Of a stretch of 64,000 nucleotides of DNA, positions 37,781 to 51,700 are shown in pieces. A program made the position numbers and the translations under genes. The notes below the pieces were generated by a model, which made no database searches, had not been told where the DNA came from, and saw only the letters and a list, made by a program, of their open reading frames with translations. Source of the stretch: Corallium rubrum (taxonomy: Eukaryota > Cnidaria > Anthozoa > Scleralcyonacea > Coralliidae); the NCBI GenBank assembly GCA_964035015.1, contig OZ035997.1, positions 23,373,834-23,437,833 on the forward strand, read 5' to 3'. Each line of letters starts with the position of its first letter. Position 1 is the stretch's first letter.

Positions 37781-39697
37781 GGCAACAAAATAGCAATAGG
37801 TATACTGTAGTATAACTTCCTGATAATGACTTCGAGATAGTCGAAACGTTGAAATTAAAATGTTAACTTTATTTGGAGTATCCATTGTTTTGTGTTTCAT
37901 ACCAAGCTTTCAACCAATACCAGCTTTAAACCTCCGTATTTTTTTGTCCTAGCGCTATACTATTTTTATACTCCAATTTGTACCAGCTTTAAACCATGCG
38001 AGTGTCAATTTTGTTTGTGTCCATTGATAATCTAATTTCTTGTATTTTTGGTATATTTGTAGATACTTGGTGGAATGGGCTATATGAGGGTAGGAAATAA
38101 AACTTGTATTCAAACAACTTCACTTACTTTTAGTCGCTAACCTTGTTTGTGACACAATCGTTATAGGAATCTGGTGTTGAGAGAGTTATGCGTGATTTGA
38201 GAATATTTCGTATCTTCGAAGGAACCAATGATATCTTGCGATTGTTTGTTTGTTTAACTGGGATGCAGGTATTTCTCTATTCTTCTTAATCAATATATAA
38301 AACCATGCAGAAAATTTAAAAGCACGACAAAAGTTAATTAAGAGCGAAATGAAAAGATGGTAAAATGCCGAGAATAGTCTTGATAACGAAATACTGACGT
38401 TTCGAGCGGATCCCTTCACAAAAGTAAAATGTGATGAAATATAATGAAATTTTGTTATCAAAGCTATTCTCGGCAGTTTACCATCTTTTCAACAAAAAAT
38501 GGTGATCACGTGAAAATGTTGGTTTTGGTGAAGTTCGTTATATTACGCCACGATGCGATCGTCGTCAAAAACGCACCAAAAAAGAAAGTTTTTGCAAAAT
38601 AGTTATCTAAACACCCTGTATCAGGTGCCTAGGGTGCAAAAGTTCTTAACTATGTAGTTTGCGAGATTTACTTATCACTACCACTACTAAAACCACTACC
38701 ATTAGCTATCACTTTTACTACTACCACCACCACTACTACCACTACCGTAATCATTTGCACTGCCACTACCACAAACATCACTAAACATCACTACTGCTAA
38801 CATCACTACCCCTTCTATTACCACTACTAGGCTACCACCGTTATCACTACCATTATCACTACCGCTACCATTATCATACTGTCACTACCTCTACCACTAC
38901 CACCATTAGTATACCAGTACCAACCATTACCAGCATTACTACCGCTGCCACTACCAAACACATCCCTTACACTAACATCACTACCATACCACTGCTGTGT
39001 TACCATTATCACTACCGCTACCATTACTACTACACATGCATGTAAAAACGCGCAAGCTGTTGCAGACAGGCAAACAAGTTGTTACAGGCTGTTTCGACAG
39101 GCTGTCATCGTCATGTGTTCGCACTGGCTGTCCCAGGTTGTTGACAAGTCTATAACAGATGACAAGGTTGATGACTCCAACAGACTAATGACAAGTTGTT
39201 CCAACAACCTGTTACTTGATGCTGTAGCTAACAACTTGTTAACATGCTGATCAGATGCTAACAAGATTGTAGCAGCTTGTTAAATGAACAGCATTGTTAC
39301 AACCTGTTAACAGCCTTGCTACAAGCCTGTTGCGAACACATTCTGTTGACAAGCTTGTGAGATTTTTTACGTGTGTACTACAAACGCTGTATGTTAATAT
39401 TCTTTGTTTTTAGGACGCCGGCAAGAACCTGAAAGAACTCCAAAAGACTTTGAAAAATCCGTTTGGTAATCTCAATGTGGTCGTAGCAGAAGGAGTCAAG
39501 AGAACTCAAAGGTCAGCTGGAAACTAAATGTTTTTGTTTTGTCGTAAAATAACTTGACATTGATCGAATCTAAAATCTACAACTGACAAGGCATTCGAGA
39601 AAGTGGGCTGCAGACAAGAGTAATTTGGACTATAGGAAGTGAACAAGGACGGTTAACTACTCTCTATTCCTTAATACACAGATACTGTCGAACACAA

Positions 39698-39737
<40 letters not shown>

Positions 39738-42700
39738 ACTTGTGCAGATACAACAACATGAACTACTAAATCTTTGGAGTAGTGCAGGCTGAAGGGGATG
39801 AGATAGAGTTAGTCGATGCGTGACCGTAAGGTAGCAAGGCTGCTCCTTCAGCCTGGCCAAAATATTGACAAGGCGTAACCTAGAGCCTGACCAAAAAACC
39901 CTTACGGTAACCCTTCTCCCATCCCCTAGCATGCATGTCACCTGTACAGAGTACAGGGAGAGTTACCTTGAATTCCGTTACCAAGCCTAATCTTCACAAG
40001 TACCATATAACCAGTGAATCTCCAGTGTTCGCTCTAGTCTTGTAGCATCGTTGACAATAAGTGACTCCTGAGTTGGAAGAGGGTGGGCGGGAGTTGTTAG
40101 ACTGTTTCTATTCAGTCTCGGCATCTCTTCAAGGCTTGGAGAACTGAGACTAATGTCAGACCTCGATCTGACGATGGTTAAATAGTCCCCTAGTCACGTG
40201 ATCGGTCGTAGTCCCAACCCTCTGTGGACACCCATACAAACACGGAATAGGCGCCGTTAACTGTATTTATTATATAAATATATTTAACTACTCTCTATTC
40301 CTTAATACACAGATACTGTCGAACACAATCTATATATATATATATATATAAGACTTGTGCAGATACAACAACATGAACTACTAAATCTTTGGAGTAGTGC
40401 AGGCTGAAGGGGATGAGATAGAGTTAGTCGATGCGTGACCGTAAGGTAGCAAGGCTGCTCCTTGAGCCTGGCCAAAATATTGACAAAGGCGTAACCTAGA
40501 GCCTGACCAAAAAAACCCTTACGGTAAACCTTCTCCCAAAGGGTACCCTCCAGCCCGCGAAGTGGGTTGGAGAAAAAAGGGTTACCGATAACCCTTTCCC
40601 CCAACCCAACGGCTCCGACCCACTACGCTAACTGTTGAGCCACGTCCGCCAAAGTAGCTGGCGAAGGTCGAATGTACCTTTGGTATGCCGTGCTAGACCA
40701 GCGTCCCATGACCTTGATGAGGTGTTCAGGTATACCAACTGCGGCCGCTGCTGTTGCAGCGCCAATCCGGAAACTGTGACTGGAATACCTCCCTTGAATA
40801 TTTGCATGAGCCAGTATGGAGCGCAGGTGGGTGTTGACGTCGCGCGCGGTGAGTGGTAGTCCCATCCTCCAGCAAAAAAGCGGACCTGGTGCAGATCCAC
40901 GCAGATGAAGGTAGGATAGGATGGCAGAAAGTGCGCATATAGGCGGGTGAGCTCGACCAATGTAGACCACAGATCCCTGGCGAAACTGGTCACACTTTGA
41001 TGATTTAATTGTCAGGCGAATCATAGATGGGTTTACTGATGTGTCCACCGCAATATCTGCCAAAGCCAGGTGTTTTGAGCCGTCGAACGCACCGTTAGTC
41101 GTGAACTCGCTGACCCGGAGAAAACCGAAAAAGGCAACACAACAAGCGGCCCAAAACATAACGTGATCGGCATTTTGCATGTCGAGAGACGAGTGAATTA
41201 CTTCGAGTAGCGCTTTAGTAATGGGCAGACGGGGAGACTGGCGACCGGCCATGGTACGTTTTATGCCTCGCAGGACGCGTGGTAGCCGAAGACAGTTGGC
41301 CATGGGATCCGGAAAGCCCAGATCGATGTGAGAGGAACGGACGGCCGATAAGTAAACAGAGATAGTTGCAGGAGACAGATGTTCTATTTGCGCAAGCCAC
41401 GAAGCGAACAGCATTAGCGTCCATTCCGAAGCAGGATATTGTGATACAGGAAGAGAGGTTAGACCAGCGTAATGACAAAACTGCTGAAATTTGCGTTGAC
41501 CTGCAGCGTATGTGTGACGTGTTGACGGAGCTAGTGCTGCGGAAAGAAATGTTAAGCAGTGCGATGTCAGCGTTGAACTGCCAGGTCGAGGAAGACATGA
41601 GGCGGAATGATGGTCGGTAATTTGTCGGCGTGTGGAGCCAGCTGATGGAATGTCTGTAATTGAAAGCGAGATAACGCATCAGCGCAGACATTCCGAGACC
41701 CTGGGATATGGGACGCACGAAACGAGAAGTGATATTTGCATGCCAGTCGCGTGAGACAGCGGACGAGATGCATCACGCGCGAATCACGTGATGTTCCTGA
41801 ATTAAGAACGGCCACAATGCTGGCGTTATCGCAAATAAATTCGACGCGTAACCGGGACCACTGATTGCCCCACAAATGCGCAGCGACTACGATTGGAAAC
41901 AACTCCTTAAAGGCAATCGAATCGAGTTGAAAAGTGCGGGGCCAGGCACCGTAGAACCAAGCCGAGCGGAAAATTGCCCCATAGCCGATTGCACCAGCCG
42001 CGTCGGAGGTCACGTGGAAATCTGGCAGGCACGTATACGATGGCATGAGAAAAAAGCTCAGGCCATTCCACTCGCGAAAGAATTGTAGCCACCAGGCTAA
42101 ATCCAGCCGAAATTCCAGGTTGAGACGGATAGGATGGTCTGGTCTGCGGACCCCACACAGGAGGTTGATCATTCGGCGTAAGAAAGTGCGGCCTGGTTGG
42201 ACAACCTTGCAGGCGTGGTGAAGTGAGCCGACAAGAGATTCAAGTTCCCGACGAGTGCACGTCTTCTTGGTTGCCCATTGTTGGAGCATGGTGAACAATG
42301 CGTCAAATTTATCCTGGGGGAGGCGAGACGTTTGTGTGACCGAGTCAAGTTCGATCCCCAGAAAAGTAAGACAGGTGGTGGGGCCGACACATTTATCCGG
42401 GTGAAGAGGGAGACCGAGACGATTAAACAGGGCACGAGCACGGGTCACGTTGTCGTGGCATTCGCGAGAATTAGGTGGAGCCATGGTTAGGAAATCGTCA
42501 AGGTAGTGCAGGATGAACCTTACATGGTAATTGTTATGCAAGATCCATTCTACCGCCGTGGCAAGGGAGTTGAACACATATGGAGCGGAGCGAAGGCCAA
42601 ACGGAAGGGTGAGGTCGACATAATACTGGTTGCGCCAACTCATTCCAAGTAAGTATCGGTCCTCGGGGTGTATGGGCACGTTACGATAGGCGCTTTCGAC

Positions 42701-45700
42701 ATCAAATTTGGCCATGAGCCCACCGGGGCCCAAGTGAAGTAGGATGCGAATGGCATCGTCGACTGAGGCGTAGTGGAGTGAGTAGGGGTCATTGACACTA
42801 TGACCATGTGGCGAGGAAAGATCCAAGATTAGTCGCCATTGGCCTGGTTGACCTCGTTTGGGAATGACACCAAAAGGACTGATGTGGAAGCCGTCTATTG
42901 GCGGGACAGGAAAGGGGCCAGCCACCCGGTTTAAAGCCACCTCCTTGGCCAAATATTTATCAATAGCCTCAGGGTGAAGATTTGCCGATTTCAAGTTCCG
43001 GTTAGATGAACGTAGGAGCTTGCCAGAGTTGGAGTATCCAACGCGAAAACCATGGGCGATACCGGAAAGAATGTAGTCGCGATTTGCAGAATCGGGGTAG
43101 GCCAGTAATTCCTGTTCAAAAGCGTCCAACACAAGTGGTGATACTACACCCACAGGCGGGAGTGAACGAGCTACAAGAAGGAAAGGAACCGCTTAGAGGG
43201 ACTGGGCACTGCCCACGATTTGGGGCGGGGGGGGGGGGGGGGGGGGTGCGCGTAGCGAATAAGGTGATTCGAACCCTGGGGGACGAGTCGAAATTTGCTT
43301 GATTGCTTCGAAATATAATAGTTGGCCGCTTGTGTTTCGCTTGTGAGGATTGAAGGAGAATCAACCAACTCCAGGGTGACTCGTCTGGTTTAAGAACGTA
43401 GTGTGTGTACCGTACTGACTGCTTCTTCTAACGGACAGCAGCTGGCCCGGTCGATAAGCGAATCGTTTGGAGATATACCACTATAAACCGTCGGCAGCTC
43501 GGAACGGTATTAATAACCGTAGAGAAGATATTTGTTCTCCACCCGAAAGAGATTTACACTCAGGAGATATTCGTTCTCCGCCCCAAAGAGATTTACTCTC
43601 AGGAGATAATCGTTCTCCGCCCGAAAGTCGAAAGAGATTTAATACTCTCAGGAGATATTCGTTCTTTGCCCGAAAGAGATTTACTCTCAGGAGATGTTCG
43701 TTCTTTGCCCGAAAGAGATTTACTCAGGAGATATTCGTTCTCTGCAGTCTGCTCGAAAGAGATTTACTCTCAGGTGATATTCGTTCTCTGCTCGAAAGAG
43801 ATTTACTCCTCAGGAGATATTCGTTCTCCGCCCGAAAGAGATTTACTCTCAGGAGATATTCGTTCTCCGCCCGAAAGAAGTTTAATTCTAGGATATACGC
43901 GAAGAAAAACATGACCTGCGCTGAAGAAAATTGCTCTTCAGACTGACCAACTCGAGTGGCGAATTACACGGCGGATGAGATGTTCGCGTCGACATCCATT
44001 CTCTATGAGATTTAACTCTTAGCGTAGTGCAATTCCGTTTAATTTAGTACGCAAAGCTAACGAACAAGATGACCGGTACATAGGAGATATTCGCTCTCCA
44101 GACCACACTAATGGCGACGTATAGCCGAGGCAGATATGACCTCGGCACAAGAGATATTCGCTTTTCCGATAACAAGTTCATTAACTCGCAAGATAGTGCT
44201 ATTTCAATTTATCTTAATAGTTCGCACAGAAAAGACCTGTGCACAGGAGATATTCGCTCTCCACCTCAGTTAGATTGTTCACAATAACTCGAATTGGGAC
44301 TTGTAGCCCACGGTTGATGAGATATTCGCTCTCCCCCGAAAGAGATTTAACTCTTAGGATAGTACGTGCAGTGAAAGTTTAGAGAGGCAATTGGCCAGAG
44401 TCAGTCGCTCGACGGCGAACGAAGTTATTCACGAAAACAAACTCAAGCATAGCTTATAGGCCACGTATATGTCATGACTTCTTCCAATCCGTTAGGGTTG
44501 AAACGATGTATGCTCGCTCTCCCGGGCAAGACAATCCCCATGTGTGAGTGAAGTGACGAATCGAAGTAGGATTAACCGAATATTCTCGAATACTGTAGCA
44601 GGATTCCTGGCTGAGGCAGGATATGAGTAAACAATGTGAGTTCCCATAGCATTGAGGAGCCTAGAGTTGCTACTCAGCTAGGCATCTGAATCCTGAAGCA
44701 ATTATAACCGACAGATTAAAACTAAAAAATTACCGACCAGCATGGTATTTATAAATAGTTCTCGTGCGATTTAGACGGGGGGTATACGTTCACGGGGGGG
44801 GGGGGGGTACAATACGACAGACACTACAGTCTAAGGAATATTGGCTTGACTTACACATGCGTGAGAGTTCTTCCCCGTAACCATGAGGGGCTGGAATCTC
44901 CGCGTTCGCAACCGAAAGGATACCAGACAAGGCTCAACCTCAGGTTGTTTACGCCGAATGGGCACTAAAGCCATTTAGGTGACTCAGACGGATGACGCCT
45001 CCGAACTGTTTTCCCGCTTTGTGATTGGCTGGCGAGAAGCTAAGAACGATTGACTGTGAGCTGTTTGTCACAACGATTGCTGTGAAGGTTATTTAATTTG
45101 AAGCTAATTTGCACGTTTATGAGACATAATTATACATAGTACGTGTACACATAGTTGAAAAACAACAACGTGTAAAACAGTTTAAAAGGTAGTTAGTATT
45201 CCACAAACCGAACAGCCGCGACGTCGTTGATAGAAAGACTAGAATATTGAAATAGTACACTCTAAATCGGACAATTTACCTGCTAATTCATGCCAGGCCA
45301 CTATTTGACGCTAGCATGAGAGGTAAGATAGAGTCCGTTCTGATTTACGATATTAATACCCTACATAAATTAATATGTTCTTCGGAACACCCGCGTAGAC
45401 CTGCTCTTCAGGTAAGCTAAGGAGCGAATGCTGGGAAATCTACCGAACCTACAAGCCCGGAATATTACGCAATACGGAGATACCGGATATTAGTAATATA
45501 GTTTGTCATTTACCCAATAGCGTATCATATTCATAGTAATTAAAACAACGACTGTGAGCAATACAGAACCACAGCGCCAAATCAAGAGTCAGACAAGACC
45601 AGCAAAAAGAACTTTAATAATCAGTTGACAGCCAGTATACGTAATTGAACTGTTAAACCGTATGAATACGAGTATTGTAAGGCAGAAAAAAGAAACTAGA

Positions 45701-48700
45701 AAACTTGATCTTGCTCGCTACAAACTGAAAAGTTAGCAATAGTCATAGTTTATAATGTCAATGACAGCTAGTTAAAGTTGTACTCCCTAAAATTGGAGCG
45801 CTTGACAGGACGATCTCGAATAAATTGAGCGCGGCTCTCGTTGCTGGAGCCAGAATGGTTGTGCTCAATACCCCGGTGATCTCGAGAACAACCAACTACG
45901 TCGCAGGCGTGACGGTATCTACAAACGACCGAGGCCGAGCAACGGCCTCTGTTCCAAGAACGACATAGAAAGTGCGATGAAGAAGCGCCTCTTGCTTCAA
46001 TGAAGGGCTTGCGTGGCTGGGCAACCTCTAACCGTGGTGTCGCTGAATGGTAGTTAAACAGTTCAATGTTCATTTGCGACCAGTCGGTGACATTTCTTGC
46101 AGCCGCGTCTCGACGAAATGCTTTGTCGTAATTTGCCCAGATTAGGCCTCGGAATTGTCGCGCTATCCGGACAATGAACAGTTGATACAGCCAGAGGTCG
46201 CGAGCTCGGTGAGGATGGTGGGCACAAAAAATGCTTGCATAAATGGAAAAAGCCTGCACCCAGCTTATTATATCCGTCAGTTGTTTCGTCTTACGAGGGC
46301 CCGGGTTGATGACCAACTGACCCCCTAGCCAGATGCATGTTGGTTCTTCTTCGCTGGCTTCTTGAATCAGGAGAGGTAGGTCGACAAACTGACCCCCCAC
46401 AATCGTGTTGACCAGTTTGGCGGGAACCTTGGGAAAAACCTGGGCCAACTACAAAGGGCGCGGTGTAGGAGGTGGATGGAAGCCCCAACGATGGATGAAG
46501 GATACTGGTTGGTGGAATAGTGGGCCCAACGGACTGTGCGACTGGCGTAGTGGAAGTAGCGAGCAATGGCGAGCACGAAGAGAAAGACAACGAAGTCCCC
46601 GGGAGCCCAAGCTGGGAACCTGACGGTGACCCAAACGTAGGTAAAAAGGCCGGAGCCTCTGTAACGATCGTACCTGCTAGTGGTGGCCGCCGAAGTGTAG
46701 CTTGTAACGCCAGAGGAGAGCTAACGGTTGAAGCCAGAAGCTGTGGCGGGAATCCAGAGGACGTCGCTTGCACTGTGGAAATCGACGTCGACACCACTGG
46801 CGCAGCCGTAGGCACTTCAACGTGGTTAGAGGGTGTGTTCGTCAATGAGCTCGTCCCTTCCCCGGGAGGTTCAGACGTAACGTTAACGTTAGGCATTGTC
46901 CAGGCAGTTGTTAGACTGTTTCTAGTCAGTCTCGGCATCTCTTCAAGGCTTGGAGAACTGAGACTAATGTCAGACCTCGATCTGACGATGCTTAAATAGT
47001 CCCCTAGTCACGTGATCGGTCGTAGTCCCAACCCTCTGTGGACACCCATACAAACACGGAATAGGCGCCGTTAACTGTATTTATTATATAAATATATAAA
47101 ATCGAGAGAAGTGAACTTGGACCACAGAGAGCCTACTTCACAATTTTATTTTTTTAAGTATATTGGACGTGCGTATGGTTATGAGATTGGACCACAGATC
47201 TAGACCACTGCACTGCATTGCCTCAAAATCGTTTCCAGACCTTTGCGCATCCAGTATTTTTTTTTAAATTAAAATTGTGGGGTGCCCCCTGTGGATGGAC
47301 AAGGAGGATGGGGGTAAAACAACACTGAGGAAGGAGAGCAGTTTTGGAACTCTTGAAATGTCCCCCGTTTAAATTAATCCTAAATTGCACTCCAAACCTT
47401 ACGATTACCTATACTAATTAATTTTTGTAATAAACAGTCTGGTCATTTGTCTAACCTTGTCATAAATTTCTTGAATGTTTGCCGCATAGTGACAAATTGT
47501 AATAGAAAGCGAGAATTGATGGGTAACAACACGTTTATTATTTATTGCTGACTCAACATGTCTGAAGGTAAGCAATAAGTAATAATCGTGGTGTTACCAC
47601 AACTTTTGCTTAACGACATTAAAATGAGCCAAAATCCCTGTTGATATTTGAAAAAGAAGTCCATTATAAGCAGCATATGTATGAAGTACGTGAATAGAAG
47701 TAGCGACTTGTTGTTTACTTTTTCAGAGCGATGGGAGTGAGTAGTGGTCCATCCATAAGCGAACATGTTCATCCCGATCTTGGAGAATGTGCACGACAGG
47801 TGAGAATGTCTAATCAATATTTGTCATGTAAAAATACTCATGAATTACAATGTAATCAGTCCCTTAACCCTATCCAGACTTGGGGGGGGGGGGGGGGGCG
47901 GAAAGTGCCCGCGCTGAATTTAAAAGTTAATATCTCCTAAACCAATACAGGTATGGTTCTAAAATTTTATGACTTTTCCTAAATATGTATGGGCTTTATG
48001 TGTGGAAAATTTGGTGAAAAAATATCACGTTAAAAAAAAGTTACAGCGGAGTCGTGAACACCTACCAACACAAGATTTCAGCCGACAATTTTTATTATGT
48101 TTGCTTTTATAATAGTTACAATAAAAGTAAGCACTTTTTAATAAAGAGAAACTATTTTTTTGATATACTACCTTTTTATGTTAACAAAACAATAGGAAAA
48201 AAAAGTTTGGAATTCTAGTAATCCTGGGTTTTTCCAATTACTGACGTCATAATGACGTCATAATTTGTCGCCATGGCAACATAAGTGTAACACATACTTG
48301 CACAAGGCATACCATCCACCTGTAAAAGTTTCGTCGGAATACACCAAATGGTTCAGGAGATATTGACCGCGGGTACTTTCGTCCCCCCCCCCCCCCCCCC
48401 AGTCCCAGAAGTAAAAAAAAAGCCCAGTCTGGATAGGGTTAATAGAGAATGTACAATATGACAAATCATGACATTCTTATTTTGTAGTGTTCAAAATGCA
48501 TTGGAGATTTTGGAGCAGCCGTTGAAAATCTTCTTGTCAAGTACGGGAAGAAGATAGTTGGTATGTAGAAAGTTTTAGAATCGTACAATGTCTCAAATTA
48601 ACAATTAATTCTTGACATGAAAATTACATGTCGTTTAATTCAGATGGTAGTTAACCTCAGATCTCAGTATAAGTGGATAGTCCATCCTTTATGACTAGCA

Positions 48701-51700
48701 ATATACACATTTTAAGACTTTCATTATTTAAGAAGAATAAATCTTTTATTTGTACTTCATTAACGATATTTACAACAACCTCGTACCCAGGGCCTTCTGA
48801 AAATGGCGAGGCGGAGAGAAGACCCTGGCAAAGGCTGGTCACGTGACACCAATAATTTTGGAATATTTTGATGAGTGACTCACACTGTACGGGGGGCGCG
48901 GTACAGTCACTGATGAACAGAGTATAGTTGGCCTATTCAGCGAACTATTTCATGAGAACTCAAGAATAACCAAACCGTACAAATAACAAGACATTATCTT
49001 AACAAATTTATCAAATCAGTTAGTAAGAAGCGTCTACACTACAACATATTTGTTTTATTATGCAAGCAAGAAGTGTTTAATATTTCGGTTTCTGGACTTT
49101 CCGAATCTAATTTAAAAAGTTTAGAAATCAAAGTCAAAATCTTCAGTGCTGATCTATAATATGTTCGTAGATCGTAGTATGGTAGTTGATCGAATATTTG
49201 TATTAAAGTACAACCTCAAAGTCAAAGTCAACGAGGACAGCAGATTCGAATATACCATTTGAATATCCAATCGACAGACACAATTAAATTTCCACAAATC
49301 CCAAACGTGTGGACAAGAAACATAAATGTGCTATACTGGACAGTAAATAAACTTCCAACAATCAACAGCATTCGAATATTTTAAGTGTATGTAAATGTAC
49401 TATTGAAAGCGGGTTTCCGTTTAACTGTTTATGATCGTTCGTCGCGTTCGCCTTTCTTTCTGAGTTTCTGACGATTGACGGCAACAAATATGAAATATCC
49501 AGCAAATGTCGTAAATTTTGAAATAGATCTAATTTACCACTCGAATTTAACATTACAGGACTTGCAGCAACCTTCTACGTTTATAAAAGAACCGAATCAA
49601 CCGCTCCCCCCAGGACAGGCGAAGCTCAAATTATCCACGTGACCAAATACTCCAAGAATCTTGGAGTATTTTGGAATCACGTGACCAGCCTTTGCCAGGG
49701 TCTTCTCATCTCGCCATTTTGAAAGCAGATAAGACCCTGGGTACGAGGTTGTATTTACAAGTGTCAAGTGATTGCTTATCAGAAAATTAACTTGATACAA
49801 TCGAATTACACATCTAATCAGACAATAGCTCCTTCCAATGGTCTTATCATAGTTATCATAAGCAGCATACAGTTGTAGAGAGTTGCGTATGAGAAGCTGT
49901 AAATAGGATCATTATATTTCTCAATTAGTCGCCGAAGGCGAGGTGAATATCGGTGTATAATAACCGAAACGAAATCGAGGTTATTATATATTCACCGAGC
50001 CTAAGGCGAATAATTGTTTTAGTATAAATACACATTTTCGTACTTTCAGAAACAACATTTTCTTTAAAATTGTTAATTTCCTCGTCTGTCGCATTGACAA
50101 ATTGGCTGGCGGACATTTTGAATAAACGCTGTATTTAATTATCGAGAATTAGTCCGAAGTAGCTCGACCAATCAGCGCGCACGATTTTCTATAATCACCT
50201 GTGTATTTATACTAATTCTCAATAATATCAATTTTCAATTTCTTTTCAAATTATGAAACAGAAAGAAGTTTAAGATTTTTAGCTAGAGTATTCCAAGTTA
50301 CCTGCATGTAGAAGTTGAATAGGCCTGACTCCAACACAAACGCTAACCTTAATTCAGGAATTACAGTTATTACTGCATTCAGTCAACTCTCGCCTTGCGG
50401 ACACCCCGCTATTACGGACACCCAACAATTACGGACACCCCACTATTAAGAGCAGGAGCTAAATCCCCGGCCAAAACTACTAAGAAATGTATGGAAATAA
50501 CTCCCGCTATTGCGGACACTTCATGTGGTCCCAAACAAACATTTTTGTTGTTTTACTCTCGTTACAATGGACACTCGTGACAAGAGACACCTTGGACGTA
50601 TTGATTGACATATTTATCATTATGGTGACATTTTACAAATCGGGTCATTTTCGTCGCACCCCGCTATTGCGGACTCTCGCTATTACGGACACCAATTGAT
50701 GATCCCCAGGGTGTCCGCTATAACGAGAGTTGACTGTACTGGAACATGGGCTGATTTACCAAACTTCCAGCAGCCATGTTTTTTACTCCTGAACCAGCAT
50801 ACTTTGCTAGTTTTATCAAAATAGGGTTTTTTCTTGTAGCACAGTTGAGTTATTTTGGAGTACTTAGGAATTTGCATGATCAGTCTCATATGTGAGAGTG
50901 ACCAGCCCGCGAAACACGCTTTATATCAGTGCAGTTAATACTTCCACTGTGAGACATTCGCCGAGTAAAACGTCTGTTAGTGTGTACAACTTTGGCAGTG
51001 AAATGATTAAGTACATGTTTTCTCCAATTTTAGACGAACAATTCAAGCTGAGACGACTGGCTGATGCTGCAATTGATCTTCATGGAATGGCTGCTGTTCT
51101 GTCAAGGTAAGATATGTACCTTCCTGCATGCTTGTGTTATCTTTTTATCCAGCCCAGGCGTTGCGCGCAAGGGTGCTTAGGGGTTGCTTGGTGCTTATGC
51201 GAGAATTTTGGAAGACCCTTTATTAGAGAGAGGTTTATAAACCTCTTGTAGAAAATACTTGATATATGAAGAATTCACTAGTTGATATGAAGAATGTCCC
51301 TTCCGGCAGCTTATTCACAGCTTTAGATTCCCGCTTTACGTTCAATCTATGCACGAACGCATCCTCGTTTCCAGAGCCTCCTCGGTACACTGGGAAATCG
51401 GAGGCCCTGGTCAGATGAAAACGATTGAAGCGTGTGATTGGCTGGACGAAGGCTATTGCCGAAAACAGGAAGTGGGCAAATATATGTTCAACTGTCAAAC
51501 AACGATGTGGATAGAGTGAAGATTATCGCTCAGATAATGCACCGAAAAATAGCCGATAAATAGCCGAAAAATAAAGCCAACAAAATAGGATTCTTAAAGC
51601 GAATTGCGATGAGCTTCATCATTTAACTCTCAAAATCGAACGATTTTAGACATAGCGTGACTCGGTGACTCATTCATCGGCGACGGCAAATTATATTCGT

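Larger units (their letters stand above)
39653..47097 (-). mobile_element. Complete Ngaro/PAT-type tyrosine-recombinase retrotransposon
   Basis: 7445 bp on the minus strand, inside the ACADVL intron between exons s and t. Order from its 5' end: repeat A1 (47097-46906), gag (46938-45768), a 2.6-kb spacer, RT-RNase H (43153-41567), tyrosine recombinase (41414-40623), then B1 (from about 40540 to 40284), A2 (40283-40092) and B2 (about 39926-39653). A1/A2 are both 192 bp and nearly identical; B1/B2 are nearly identical apart from the TA tract length. This A1-ORFs-B1-A2-B2 order is the split-direct-repeat plan of Ngaro/PAT elements and fits integration of a circular intermediate by the recombinase. 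No ordinary target duplication. gag carries a frameshift, so this copy is probably not autonomous now, but repeat identity says it is young. Confidence 0.88.

Noticed and set aside
37591..37900. Open frames through (TA)n on both strands
   Set aside because: Tyr-Ile repeats are an artefact of the microsatellite.
43520..43890. CRISPR-like array or coding repeat (159-codon + frame)
   Set aside because: Spacing is that of a minisatellite in an animal retroelement; the open frame results from the repeat unit, and no Cas or gene context exists.
46520..46999. 159-codon + frame
   Set aside because: Antisense shadow of the retroelement gag.
39637..47122. AAGTGAAC-type direct repeat as the target duplication of the Ngaro element
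   Set aside because: Imperfect and offset from the right end; these elements usually make no such duplication.
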